This document shows, in pieces, positions 27,454 through 36,406 of a stretch of 64,000 bases of DNA. Origin of the DNA: Moorena bouillonii PNG (GTDB lineage Bacteria > Cyanobacteriota > Cyanobacteriia > Cyanobacteriales > Coleofasciculaceae); assembly GCF_001942495.1 (NCBI RefSeq), contig NZ_MKZS01000001.1:1188741-1252740 (forward strand), in the 5' to 3' direction. How positions within the stretch are numbered: the first letter of the stretch is position 1; the number at the start of each line of letters is the position of its first letter. The position numbers and the translations under genes were made by a program. A model generated the notes under the pieces. That model searched no databases. It was not told the origin of the DNA and saw only the letters and a list, made by a program, of their open reading frames with translations.

Positions 27454-27622
27454 TCATTAATTTGAAAATTGTTAATTGTTAAGCTGTTCAGCATTTAGAT
27501 TGGTATACCTAAGTTAATCAAAGGGAACAGCAGATCTGGGAACAGGTAATCACCAATTTAAATGCACATCAGCTTACAGGACTTACTCACATCTTGCACC
27601 ATTCTCAATAAGCTTGGTTCAT

Positions 27623-27692
27623 GTAGGGTGGGCAGTGCACCAGACAGATAATGAAGCTTGCAAAGCGCGTTGGTAGGCACTGCCCACCCTAC
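27623..27692. repeat. Perfect 15-bp inverted repeat (GTAGGGTGGGCAGTG)
   Basis: GTAGGGTGGGCAGTG (27623-27637) and its complement (27678-27692) form a long hairpin. Nearby lie a (GTTCCCT)n array (27746-27785) and the end of a MITE family (GTACCTCACCCAATTG... CGCTATAG, 27802-27829). The 27454-27859 gap has no supported gene. Confidence 0.7.
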
Positions 27693-27859
27693 GATTAATG
27701 ACTTCACCTCCTGGGAGGGGTTAGGGGTGGATTCCTCTTCTATCTTCCCTGTTCCCTGTTCCCTGTTCCCTGTTCCCTATTCCCTAAAACCCAGGACTCT
27801 GTACCTCACCCAATTGAAAACCGCTATAGTTGTCTTCAATTTTCAATTTTCAAAGAAAA

Positions 27860-29806
27860 ATGAACCAGACTCCAAATTACGTTGTTAGTCTACCTCCGGG
27901 ATTAATTTACCAGCAACTTACCAAAGAAAATCTTATAGATTTTTCCCAAACTAATCAGGGAATCACCATCACCAGCTGTTTGATAGCTTTGGGTTTGCTA
28001 GCTATAATCCCGGATGGCAAGAAAGGTCAATTAGCTACAGGCTATTGGGGAGGTAAAAAGGAGAAAAAAGCTGCTCGTAAAAAAGCTCAGGAACAGATGG
28101 CTAATCTTTCCAGAAACTCCGTTGCTCTCTACGTCGGCACTCCCGAAGACATTCAGAAGCGTCAAGAGCAAGAATGGATAAAGCAGGGGAAATTGAAAAA
28201 GCAACGGAAACCTGAAGCTTTCAATTGGTTTAAGCCTGCTGCCGAGTCCTTATATCTTCCCGATGCCCAACGCGGGATTGCCGCCATTGGAGCCAGTGGT
28301 TCAGGCAAATCCTTTTCAGTCTGTGACCCTCTAATTCGTTCATCCCTTGACCAAGGATTCCCCACAATTATATATGACTTCAAATATCCAGCGCAAGCAA
28401 AACGGGCCGTGGGTTATGCTTTAAAAAGAGGCTATAAGGTACATATTTTTGCCCCTGGTTTTCCTGAGTCAGATGTCTGTAATCCCTTGGATTTACTAAA
28501 AGATGAAGAAGATGCGATCGCAGCCGGTCAAATCGCCCAAGTCATTAACCGAAATACAGATTTAACTGGCGGAAAAGCCAGTGGTGATAAGTTCTTTGAA
28601 GATGCCGGGGATAGTTTAGTCGAAGGAATATTTTTGTTAACCAAGGCAGTTGGTACCTTAGTCGAAAATCAGCGATATTGTGATATAATGACAGCACAGG
28701 CAATTTTAAGTTTGCCTGACCTAGTCAGCCGATTGGAATTTGCTTCCCAGGAGAAATTAAATGTCTGGACAACTCGCCCCCTATCCCAAATCATTAGTAT
28801 CAAAGAAAGTGAGAAAACCGTAGCCGGGATTATTGGAATTGCTCAGCGAACCTTCCAAAAATTCTTGAAAAAAGACTTTATGGGAGCATTTTGTGGAAAA
28901 ACCACCTTACCTTTAGATTTAGAAGGAAAACAACTCATCGTCTTTGGGTTAGATCGAAATAACCGGGATATTGTCGGACCACTATTGGCAACAATCCTCC
29001 ATATGGTTATTAACCGGAATGTCTCCCGAATTAAACCTCGAAGAGACCCTCTAGTTGTTTCCCTAGATGAGCTACCAAGTTTGTACTTACCCCAGCTAGT
29101 AAACTGGTTAAATGAAAACCGAGAAGATGGGTTTTGTGGTATTCTAGGCTATCAAAACTTAGGACAATTAGAAAATAGGTATGGCAAAGAGCTAACCAGA
29201 GCTATTCTAGGAGGTACAGCTACAAAGTTCATCTTTAATCCTCAAGATCCAGACTCCGCTAAAACCTTCTCTGACCTATTAGGAGAGTTTCAAATTCATT
29301 TCAAATCCAAATCCAAGAGTAGTGGGACAGGGGGCAGTTCTCACTCTAAATCCGATCAAAAGAACAAGCGACCACTTTTAGAGCCCGCTCAGTTTATTAA
29401 ATTACCTACTGGTAAAGCAGTCATCATCAATCCCGCTTATCAAAGAGCCAAAGAAAGCTATGTGCCTTTGTTAGAACAAATTGAAATTCCTGAATCTGAT
29501 CTTAAAGAGCAGGAGTGGTCAGAAAATTTATGGGAGAGTATTCGAGACCATTTAATTAAAGTCAAGAGAGCATCTCACCGAGTTTCTAATCAGCAAAGGG
29601 TGCGTCAACTTAAGGAGAGAATGGCATTAGTAGACCAATTATTTCCATTGCCAACAGATGGCGCTAGACAAGCACCAGCATCATTTTCTCCTACCCCAGC
29701 ACTAATACCAAACTCTGGATCTAGCTCATCCACGGCAACTTCTCATTGGCCTCCACGTCTATCTGATCAAGATGTCTCACCAGACCTCCTCGAAGGAAGT
29801 TTTTAA
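27860..29806 (+). CDS. VirD4/TraD-type coupling ATPase
   Basis: 648 residues from the ATG at 27860; an upstream TTG (27830) lies in repeat-like sequence and is unlikely. A Walker A GASGSGKS lies near residue 145 and the Walker B region VVSLDELPSLYLP near 399. GYQNLGQLENRYG and GGTATKFIFNPQDPDSAKTFSDLLG follow, as in VirD4/TraD/TraG coupling proteins, which recruit substrate DNA or protein to the channel. A hydrophobic segment near residues 30-45 could anchor it. It is separated from the preceding gene by about 400 bases of repeats but has the same orientation. Confidence 0.87.
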   Translation: MNQTPNYVVSLPPGLIYQQLTKENLIDFSQTNQGITITSCLIALGLLAIIPDGKKGQLATGYWGGKKEKKAARKKAQEQMANLSRNSVALYVGTPEDIQKRQEQEWIKQGKLKKQRKPEAFNWFKPAAESLYLPDAQRGIAAIGASGSGKSFSVCDPLIRSSLDQGFPTIIYDFKYPAQAKRAVGYALKRGYKVHIFAPGFPESDVCNPLDLLKDEEDAIAAGQIAQVINRNTDLTGGKASGDKFFEDAGDSLVEGIFLLTKAVGTLVENQRYCDIMTAQAILSLPDLVSRLEFASQEKLNVWTTRPLSQIISIKESEKTVAGIIGIAQRTFQKFLKKDFMGAFCGKTTLPLDLEGKQLIVFGLDRNNRDIVGPLLATILHMVINRNVSRIKPRRDPLVVSLDELPSLYLPQLVNWLNENREDGFCGILGYQNLGQLENRYGKELTRAILGGTATKFIFNPQDPDSAKTFSDLLGEFQIHFKSKSKSSGTGGSSHSKSDQKNKRPLLEPAQFIKLPTGKAVIINPAYQRAKESYVPLLEQIEIPESDLKEQEWSENLWESIRDHLIKVKRASHRVSNQQRVRQLKERMALVDQLFPLPTDGARQAPASFSPTPALIPNSGSSSSTATSHWPPRLSDQDVSPDLLEGSF

Positions 29807-29830
29807 TGAATTGCTTTGTTAGAGATTAAA

Positions 29831-29912
29831 GGTTACAGGTTACAGGTTGCAGGTTACAGGTTGCAGGTTACAGGTTGTAGGTTACAGGTTGTAGGTTACA
29901 GCTTACAGGTTG
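29831..29912. repeat. Heptanucleotide array (GGTTACA/GGTTGCA)n
   Basis: About eleven 7-bp units with two alternating variants, in the gap between the coupling ATPase and the next small gene. Confidence 0.9.
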
Positions 29913-29951
29913 CCATCTGATAACTTTAAAATTGTGTAATTGGAGGAAGCC

Positions 29952-30284
29952 ATGTTTTATAACAATAAAATAAATCCTGTAGAGGATTTAGATAGGGCAA
30001 CAAATAACTTATCTGATCTACCCTCATTACCCATCGACTATTTTCCTAATGTGATTGAGATTTTTGATCAATATGGATTATTAGCTGGCGTAGTGGTGTC
30101 CAAAGGCATACCCTATGAAATGCCTAGGCACAACGATCAGGTCAGTGACTACAATGCTTGGTATTTCGATGGGCAGCTTTGCGTGTTTTATCGAGGAAAA
30201 AATATTTTGCTTGATCGCACTCAGAACTTGCAGCACCGAGCAGCAATTTTTGGAGCCTTAGGCTTGGGAGCATTAGGAGTTTAA
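29952..30284 (+). CDS. Small hypothetical protein of the T4SS cluster
   Basis: 110 residues from ATG 29952, chosen because GGAGG lies five bases upstream; the TTG at 29940 would place that site inside the gene. The protein is acidic with no membrane segment except a weak Gly/Ala/Leu-rich end (AAIFGALGLGALGV). It ends five bases before the next start, so the two genes are probably translated together. Family unknown. Confidence 0.65.
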   Translation: MFYNNKINPVEDLDRATNNLSDLPSLPIDYFPNVIEIFDQYGLLAGVVVSKGIPYEMPRHNDQVSDYNAWYFDGQLCVFYRGKNILLDRTQNLQHRAAIFGALGLGALGV

Positions 30285-30288
30285 AACC

Positions 30289-31812
30289 ATGGCAAAAGTA
30301 ACAATAGTCAGTGAGTCCTATGTATCCTCTTTACAAGGACAATACCAAGGTGTCATTTCCAAATGGTCAAGTGGACTGGCAGCCTTTAGGCAAAAGCAGC
30401 AGCAAAAGCAAGAACAAAATCGACAGGGTCAACAACTCAATGGTCAGGTATACAATAGTAATCAAGAGCCTGAAATCCAAATTACCGACGGTGATCAAGT
30501 AGTCTATGGTAAAGATGGAGATAGGTTGGTCAATGACTTAAACTCAGACATCATTGGTCAGTTGACTTTAGCCAAAGAGTCATCTGTAGGAGAGATGGTT
30601 GGGGTCACCAATAAAAAAGTAGAATTGGATGGAATCGTTATTTTACAAACCAATGATGAAGGTGTTGTAAAGGTTAACGCTTTTGATGAACAACAGCTAC
30701 AGGGGCAACAACAAAAGGTATATAGTCCAATTCAACCACAAAACCAACCTTTAAAACCCAAAGTCCAACCCGTAAAAGCTAATACTGAAACCAGAGGTGG
30801 ATTATATTCAGTACGACGGTCAGTGCAGGCTTTAGAGGATACACCACTAAAGCAGTTTTTGCAGTCCCAGGTTAATGAGATGCGTATGCTTCGTAGTGCT
30901 CAAAAACAAAAACAAGAAGCTATGCAATCGGAGTTTCTATCTGAATTAATTGAAGCCCGAATGCTTCAATCAAAGCAGCCTAGTTGGTGGGAAAAGGTCG
31001 TTTCACCGATTTCAGCAAAAGTAGAAAAATTCAAAAATGCTGTGTCTAATTACCATGAAACATCCCGTCAAAAAGAAGCTGCTGCTACCTTAGTCCGCTT
31101 AATCAATTCCCAAGCCTCACCAGGACAAGATACCTATGAATCAGCAGAGTATACGATTCATCGCGAGGATAATTCCTATGCAATGAGGGACAAAAAAGGT
31201 AAGGAATTGATCAAGTTTCGCGCTGGTGCTCTAGGGGTCACTGTACAGGGAGAAACCAAACTTAGTGAACAGCAATATCAAGAAATTTCACAGGTAAAAA
31301 AGCAATTAGATTGGGGACAGAAACCTGAGGGAAAATTTCGGCAATTAGGAGCGTCTGAGGCTGACTACTTTAGTCGTGTCAAGGCAGTTGCAGATACATT
31401 GGTCGAGTATGCCCAATCACAAGGAAATACTGTCCAGGTTGAAGGTAAACTCAACTACAACTGGAGAGCAACTCCCAATGGCGATCTCACAATTGCCGCT
31501 AAGGACAGACGAGGAACCATCTTTTCACAGCAGAAAGGACAATTCATGTCCCAGATGACACAACGGGATTTATCCTACTTTGAGCAAGCCTTAAAACCCT
31601 TAATGAGCCAAGCGCCACAACGACTAGTTCAGCCCTCTCGATCATCAGTGCAGTCTCTAAAATCTCAAAGCCTAGGTGCTCCTAACCCCTTTGCTCACTC
31701 CAGTCTAACAGCACTGGCTTCAAGCAATGGACAGGCTTTTCAACCCCCAGCTAAAACACCTATATCGCAACCGATTAATCTCAAACAGAAATCAAAGGAG
31801 CTATCTTTGTAA
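30289..31812 (+). CDS. Hypothetical protein of the T4SS cluster, Gln-rich
   Basis: 507 residues. A Gln/Lys-rich N-terminal region (FRQKQQQKQEQNRQGQQLNG) leads to a mid-region coiled coil (about 195-225). The later domain (about 280-430) has alternating basic and aromatic residues. No membrane segment, signal peptide or relaxase His cluster is visible, so I do not call it a relaxase. A DNA-processing accessory role is possible because such genes often follow the coupling protein, but nothing in the sequence proves it. Confidence 0.6.
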   Translation: MAKVTIVSESYVSSLQGQYQGVISKWSSGLAAFRQKQQQKQEQNRQGQQLNGQVYNSNQEPEIQITDGDQVVYGKDGDRLVNDLNSDIIGQLTLAKESSVGEMVGVTNKKVELDGIVILQTNDEGVVKVNAFDEQQLQGQQQKVYSPIQPQNQPLKPKVQPVKANTETRGGLYSVRRSVQALEDTPLKQFLQSQVNEMRMLRSAQKQKQEAMQSEFLSELIEARMLQSKQPSWWEKVVSPISAKVEKFKNAVSNYHETSRQKEAAATLVRLINSQASPGQDTYESAEYTIHREDNSYAMRDKKGKELIKFRAGALGVTVQGETKLSEQQYQEISQVKKQLDWGQKPEGKFRQLGASEADYFSRVKAVADTLVEYAQSQGNTVQVEGKLNYNWRATPNGDLTIAAKDRRGTIFSQQKGQFMSQMTQRDLSYFEQALKPLMSQAPQRLVQPSRSSVQSLKSQSLGAPNPFAHSSLTALASSNGQAFQPPAKTPISQPINLKQKSKELSL

Positions 31813-31855
31813 GGCTTTTTGTTAACTGTTAACCCTCAACAATAAACCACCTGAA

Positions 31856-32068
31856 CTATAGCATTTTTAATTTTATCGAAAGGGAGCATGTCAAATTTGT
31901 AATTAGGTACATAGATCCCCCCTAACCCCCCTTAAAAAAGGGGGGAATTAGATTGAAAAGTCCCCCTTATTAAGGGGGATAATGGGGGATCTGAATCAGG
32001 GATTAACAAAACTGACATGCACCCTTATCGAAACTTTGGTGACATCACCTATTTGGAAAATGCTATAG
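31856..32068. mobile_element. TATAGC-ended MITE interrupted by a second element
   Basis: Perfect 12-bp ends CTATAGCATTTT (31856-31867) and AAAATGCTATAG (32057-32068). Removing the inner element and one target copy leaves a 61-bp palindromic element centred on GGTGACATCACC. Confidence 0.7.
31882..32024. mobile_element. 143-bp MITE with 9-bp target duplication
   Basis: Ends GGGAGCATGTCA and TGACATGCACCC (one mismatch as inverted repeats) are flanked on both sides by TTATCGAAA (31873-31881 and 32025-32033). The interior forms stems from CCCCCCTTAAAAAAGGGGGG and a CCCCCTTATTAAGGGGG palindrome. It is inserted in the element at 31856-32068. Confidence 0.85.
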
Positions 32069-32100
32069 TTTAATTTTGACTGAATAACGTTTGATTGAGA

Positions 32101-33795
32101 ATGAATATACCCGAAGTTGGGACATTATTAGAATGCTATAGAGCAGTATCTATAGGAATTCCCTTGATTGAAAGACACAATGTACTTAGGTGGATTTGTC
32201 AGAGTCTTACTCACCATGGAGTATTCTTGGTTTACCTCTGGAATTTAGCTAGTCGTGGATTTCAGAAAATTGAGTGGGATGGAAATTCTCAAACCTTAGA
32301 AAGTTCAATGGTTAATGTCCTAGAAGAGCGTGAGGCATTTTCACAGGTTGTTGAAGTGTTGAATTTTTGCCAAGCCTATTCTGGTAAAGCCTTATTTATC
32401 TTAGAAGATTTACCGTCTTTACTCGATAGTGCTGACAGTGGGCAAACCATAACCATCAGAACCTCATTGTCTAATGTTCTCTACAACTTTGGTCTATCAA
32501 GCGATAAGTTTCTAATTCTTTTGGATACGGGGGAGAATGAGTTACCTCGAATTTTAAACTCAATTATTCCTGCTGCCGAATTTCCTTTTCCAGAACCCAA
32601 GGAAGTCACGGCATTATTAAAGACTCATTTAGTAGAATATGGTTTGGCTGACCAAGAAACACCTCTAGACGATAGACTAGCTCGGTCTATCGGGGGATTG
32701 ACCCCGGAAGAAATTCGGATGGCTGTCAAACTGGCGGGGAAAAAAAATAAATACGCTCCCATAGTGTCTTGCCTCTTAAGCGATCGCTCTTCAGAGCGCG
32801 CCAAAGGCGAACGCAAGCAATTTCATATAGCAGTCAATAAAGCCCAATCTCAATCAGAGCTAGCCAAGCAATTAATCAATTACAAAATTCACAGACTCAA
32901 AGGATTTGGTTTAGAATTCCTCAAACCTGATGTTGGGGAATTTGGGGGATTAGATAAACTGAAACAAGCGTTGGAATGGGTGAAACAAGATTTTTCTGAT
33001 CAAGCCAGAGCTTATGGAATTCCATTGCCCAAGGGATGGCTATTGATTGGTCCTCCAGGAACAGGAAAAACCTTTGCTGCCAAAGTCTGCGCTCAAACTT
33101 TAGGATTTCCTTTAATTAGCATGGGAGTGGATTTAGTAATTGGTAGTAGTCCAACCCATTTAAAACGACTTTTGCGTCGAGTTGAGGCCGCGAGTCCTTG
33201 TGTTTTGTTTCTCGATGAACTAGATAAGTTTTTTGATTCCCAAACAAATAACACCAAACAAATTCTAGGAATTCTCTTAACCTGGTTGCAGGAGAAGACA
33301 ACTCCTACATTTGTGATTGGAACTCTCAACCGATTAGATGCTTTGCCTCCAGAATTAACTCGTGCTGGCAGATTTGACAAACTGTTTTATGTGGGTTTTC
33401 CCAAAGAGATTGAGCGGTTTGAGATTTTTAAACTCCATGCTAGCCGATTTGATCCTCGTTATCGGGAGGGAAATGGACCATTAACAGAAAAACAATGGCG
33501 TCGATTATTGAGTGCAACACGAAAATGTACTGGAGCAGAAATTCGTGCCATTGTAGAATCAGCAGTGCAGCGAGTCTTCCATCAAGGTCAGAGAACTCCT
33601 TTTAAAATTGAATTGGAAAATCTATTAGAGCAGCGAGAAGCAATGACTCCCTTGTATTCTCAGGATACAGAGAGAGTTTTAGCAATGGAAAATCGAGCAG
33701 AAGGGGTTTGTAAGCCTTCCTCTTCACCAGATAAATCAATTTTTGCTAGGGAAATAACTACCTTGTGGGGAGAAAGATTAAATGTTGGTTCTTAA
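32101..33795 (+). CDS. Ycf46-like AAA+ ATPase
   Basis: 564 residues from ATG 32101. The N-terminal 220 residues look like a degenerate P-loop domain. The C-terminal AAA+ domain has Walker A GPPGTGKT near residue 317, Walker B VLFLDELDKFF near 369, and the second region of homology with Arg finger LTRAGRFDKLF near 418. This two-part layout is that of cyanobacterial and plastid Ycf46 proteins. Residues 227-238 (SDRSSERAKGER) are encoded by a 35-bp repeat that also occurs inside two other genes here. It closes the T4SS gene run; a link to that machine is unproven. Confidence 0.75.
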   Translation: MNIPEVGTLLECYRAVSIGIPLIERHNVLRWICQSLTHHGVFLVYLWNLASRGFQKIEWDGNSQTLESSMVNVLEEREAFSQVVEVLNFCQAYSGKALFILEDLPSLLDSADSGQTITIRTSLSNVLYNFGLSSDKFLILLDTGENELPRILNSIIPAAEFPFPEPKEVTALLKTHLVEYGLADQETPLDDRLARSIGGLTPEEIRMAVKLAGKKNKYAPIVSCLLSDRSSERAKGERKQFHIAVNKAQSQSELAKQLINYKIHRLKGFGLEFLKPDVGEFGGLDKLKQALEWVKQDFSDQARAYGIPLPKGWLLIGPPGTGKTFAAKVCAQTLGFPLISMGVDLVIGSSPTHLKRLLRRVEAASPCVLFLDELDKFFDSQTNNTKQILGILLTWLQEKTTPTFVIGTLNRLDALPPELTRAGRFDKLFYVGFPKEIERFEIFKLHASRFDPRYREGNGPLTEKQWRRLLSATRKCTGAEIRAIVESAVQRVFHQGQRTPFKIELENLLEQREAMTPLYSQDTERVLAMENRAEGVCKPSSSPDKSIFAREITTLWGERLNVGS

Positions 33796-34188
33796 GTGAT
33801 ATCATGTCCCGATAATTATCCTTAATACCAATTTTTACAGCACACTATCTCCCCATCAATCTTCTTTATTATGGGTATTCAACCGGACTTAATCTGATAT
33901 CTAATCCGATTTAATGAGTAATGGGTAATGGGTAATGGGTAATGGGTAATTGTGATTACTCTCGTACCATTACCCATTACCACTTAAGCCTTACCGATTA
34001 CCAACCAGTTTAATCAAGGAATTTTATACCTTGATTAGGTTTAAATATAGCAGTCGAAGTAAAGGTTAAGACATATTTATGTTCCCTGTTCCCTTCCCCC
34101 CTTACTAAGGGGGGTTAGGGGGGATCCCTGTTACCTTGAAAACAAAATACTATGTCCTAAACTATACTTTCCTTGCTATAACTGCTGA
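33796..34188. other. Gap between convergent genes: heptamer array and MITE
   Basis: Contains (TAATGGG)n at 33918-33950, whose complement (ACCCATTACC) at 33967-33980 can pair with it. A 135-bp MITE-like element at 34046-34180 has imperfect 30-bp inverted ends starting TATAGCAG and TATAGCAA and an inner CCCCCCTTACTAAGGGGGG stem. No gene supported. Confidence 0.65.
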
Positions 34189-35001
34189 TTAAGACTTAAA
34201 TTCCAGCAGAGAATTTATCCCCAGTTTGCTGCAAGACGATAGGAGATAGACAGCTTTAGTATTGCCTTTCAGGGCAAAGTATTCCCAAATATGAAGACAA
34301 TCTCCTAAACTCATAGTTTTCATTATCCCTTCAGTTTCTGTATAACAGAATAGTATCTTACCAGAAAAACCTTTTGCTTTCAATTTTTTTAGTTTTCTCC
34401 TTGAGTTAATAATTCCCACCAGTAAAGCAACCGATGAGCCTATGGCATCCATGGCAGCGGATAAACTAACCCGAAACTCCTGATCATCCTCTGTTTTTAA
34501 TATTTCTAATTGGGATTGACCAATTGTAATCCTAGTCGGGGTTGCTTGTAGCCAATCTGAATCTTGGTTAATTAAGTTCACCCTTGGTTTGATTAATTGA
34601 TTTGGGTCTTGCTCTAATTGTTCAATGAGTTGCTTTAAGGAAACTGTTTGATTTTTATCCAGGTAGGCGGGGATGAGATTGTCTGACACTAAATATTTCC
34701 AATAAGCCAGTAAGCTCTTGAGAGGATAAACAGTCAAGTTTCTCTGGGAAGGAGTAGTAACCCATAATTTTTGATAGCCATTTTCTTCAAGAAATTGTTG
34801 AGCTTGTCTTGGAGACTGTCTAATCGGTATAGACATTTGCCGTAAGCTAAAAATAATTTGGTTATCAAGGCTATAAGCTCCTAGGGTGACTTCGTTTAAT
34901 TGAAGACAGATATGATCTACGTGGGGATAATCCAAAAAATCATCATCAATTATCTGAGGATCAGTGTGATAAGTTTCAGCACTTAGGTGGGTCATAGCCA
35001 T
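34189..35001 (-). CDS. Hypothetical protein opposite the T4SS cluster
   Basis: 270 residues, convergent with the AAA+ gene. No signal peptide; one mildly hydrophobic segment (AMDAIGSSVALLVGIINS, about 184-201). The N-terminal half includes RQSPRQAQQFLEENGYQKLWVTT and YPLKSLLAYWKYL, which suggests a small alpha/beta domain but no family I recognise. It is the only minus-strand gene in the 16-36 kb region and could be a regulator of it or an unrelated insertion. A second ATG six bases downstream is an alternative start. Confidence 0.6.
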   Translation of the reverse strand: MAMTHLSAETYHTDPQIIDDDFLDYPHVDHICLQLNEVTLGAYSLDNQIIFSLRQMSIPIRQSPRQAQQFLEENGYQKLWVTTPSQRNLTVYPLKSLLAYWKYLVSDNLIPAYLDKNQTVSLKQLIEQLEQDPNQLIKPRVNLINQDSDWLQATPTRITIGQSQLEILKTEDDQEFRVSLSAAMDAIGSSVALLVGIINSRRKLKKLKAKGFSGKILFCYTETEGIMKTMSLGDCLHIWEYFALKGNTKAVYLLSSCSKLGINSLLEFKS

Positions 35002-35283
35002 AAATTCCTTCTTCTAAATCCCTTGATTTAAGTAAGCATTAAGCTATTAGCAGTCAGCCTGCGCTTAGCGCGTTAGCTAACTGCTGAATGCTTACTGATT
35101 TAACCTGTTCAAGTTTTTGACTGTTTCTCTTTCTTGGTAGTACTCTCTAAGCAGAGCAACGGATTGATTATGTACATATAACCCCTTATAGTAACGTTCC
35201 TTTTTTCAGAGAATTTTTATCGTTTCAGGATTTTAACGTCTCTATGTAACAAATATTTACAAATATTGTTATTCTCGAATTTT

Positions 35284-36174
35284 ATGGCTATTTATAAAGA
35301 AGTAAGCAAACAAGGAATTAGGGAAATGGTAGGAAGTAATCTTTCTCAAGAAAACCTCTCCCACATCAAGCAACCTGGAAGTCTGTCAGATTTAATTGAC
35401 GAGAGGGATAAGACTGATTACTCTCTATTGGAAAAGCTGTTAGAAGGACGTTCGGATAGCTTTAAGGCAAAAATTTTAGATTTAGTTGTTGCGACAGAAT
35501 TGGACGCTAATGACCCGCTATTCCTATTTTTGGTAGCAACGTCCAGTTTGGAAACAATGTTAGCAGATACTCCTAAATCCTTAGAGCAGTTATTCCGAAG
35601 TTGGGAAAAGGATATCCAGCAGATGATTGATGTCGTCGGGCAATCCACCATGGATATTCAGCGCCAAGAAATTGCTAAAGCGATCGCTCTTCAGAGCGCG
35701 CCAAAGGCGAACGCGTCTGCCATAGAGCAATCAAAGGTAACCATAGAATCCAAGTCAGAAAGACAGCCCTGTTCCTATCCACCCAAAGGGTCAATGGATT
35801 TTCCGGTTGTTAAGGCATCTCCTTTTACAAACATTACAGCCATCTGTGGAGCTGTGGTTTTGTCATTGGTTTGTGGACTAGGAGCGGGTTGGGGGCTATC
35901 TGAGTTAAGTCAGCCAAAATTAGACCCCAATGGTTCTAGACAACTAACCCTAGACGAAGCATCTACCTTAAATTGGGCAATTAGTAAAGAGGGCAAATTA
36001 GCCAGAAATATAACCAAGTGGAATGCGGGCTATTTGGATAACTTAGAGTGTCAAAAGGATGCCATAGACGCAGGAATCCGGTTAAACTTTGGAGGCAAAA
36101 AAGCGACTAGCGGCTATTGTCTACTGTGGGTCGCCCCTCCGAGCCAGCGCAAGTATATAGAGGACAATAAGTGA
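35284..36174 (+). CDS. Hypothetical membrane protein with an in-frame 35-bp repeat
   Basis: 296 residues from ATG 35284 (an in-frame TTG at 35266 is less likely). The N-terminal domain (about 1-130) is acidic and helical with KILDLVVATELDANDPLFLFLVA. A membrane segment spans about 185-210 (ICGAVVLSLVCGLGAGWGL), followed by a 95-residue domain with two Cys. The linker residues ALQSAPKANA are encoded by the same 35-bp repeat found in the AAA+ and porin genes. Similar proteins seem to travel with conjugation clusters, but that is recollection, not shown here. Confidence 0.6.
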   Translation: MAIYKEVSKQGIREMVGSNLSQENLSHIKQPGSLSDLIDERDKTDYSLLEKLLEGRSDSFKAKILDLVVATELDANDPLFLFLVATSSLETMLADTPKSLEQLFRSWEKDIQQMIDVVGQSTMDIQRQEIAKAIALQSAPKANASAIEQSKVTIESKSERQPCSYPPKGSMDFPVVKASPFTNITAICGAVVLSLVCGLGAGWGLSELSQPKLDPNGSRQLTLDEASTLNWAISKEGKLARNITKWNAGYLDNLECQKDAIDAGIRLNFGGKKATSGYCLLWVAPPSQRKYIEDNK

Positions 36175-36235
36175 TACCAAGTCTGGTTGAATACCCATAA
36201 TTAAGCGGAGTGTGGGGCGGGGGCGCGGGGAGTGT

Positions 36236-36275
36236 GGGGAGATGGGGAGATGGGGAGATGGGGAGATTGGGGAGG
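36236..36275. repeat. Octanucleotide array (GGGGAGAT)n
   Basis: About four 8-bp units after a G-rich stretch (36211-36235); one of the few arrays here without a 7-bp period. Confidence 0.8.
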
Positions 36276-36406
36276 TTTTTATTAAGGGTAATTATCCTGA
36301 TATGATATGAACCCTATTTTATCGGTATTTTGATAGAGATTAGTGTCGGTTTTGTGGGAATGGCTAATAGGTACGAGCCTTATCCCCACCAGAACTACCA
36401 TTCCGA

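Noticed and set aside
30289-31812. Relaxase for the T4SS
   Set aside because: No His triad or catalytic Tyr motif of known relaxase families could be seen.
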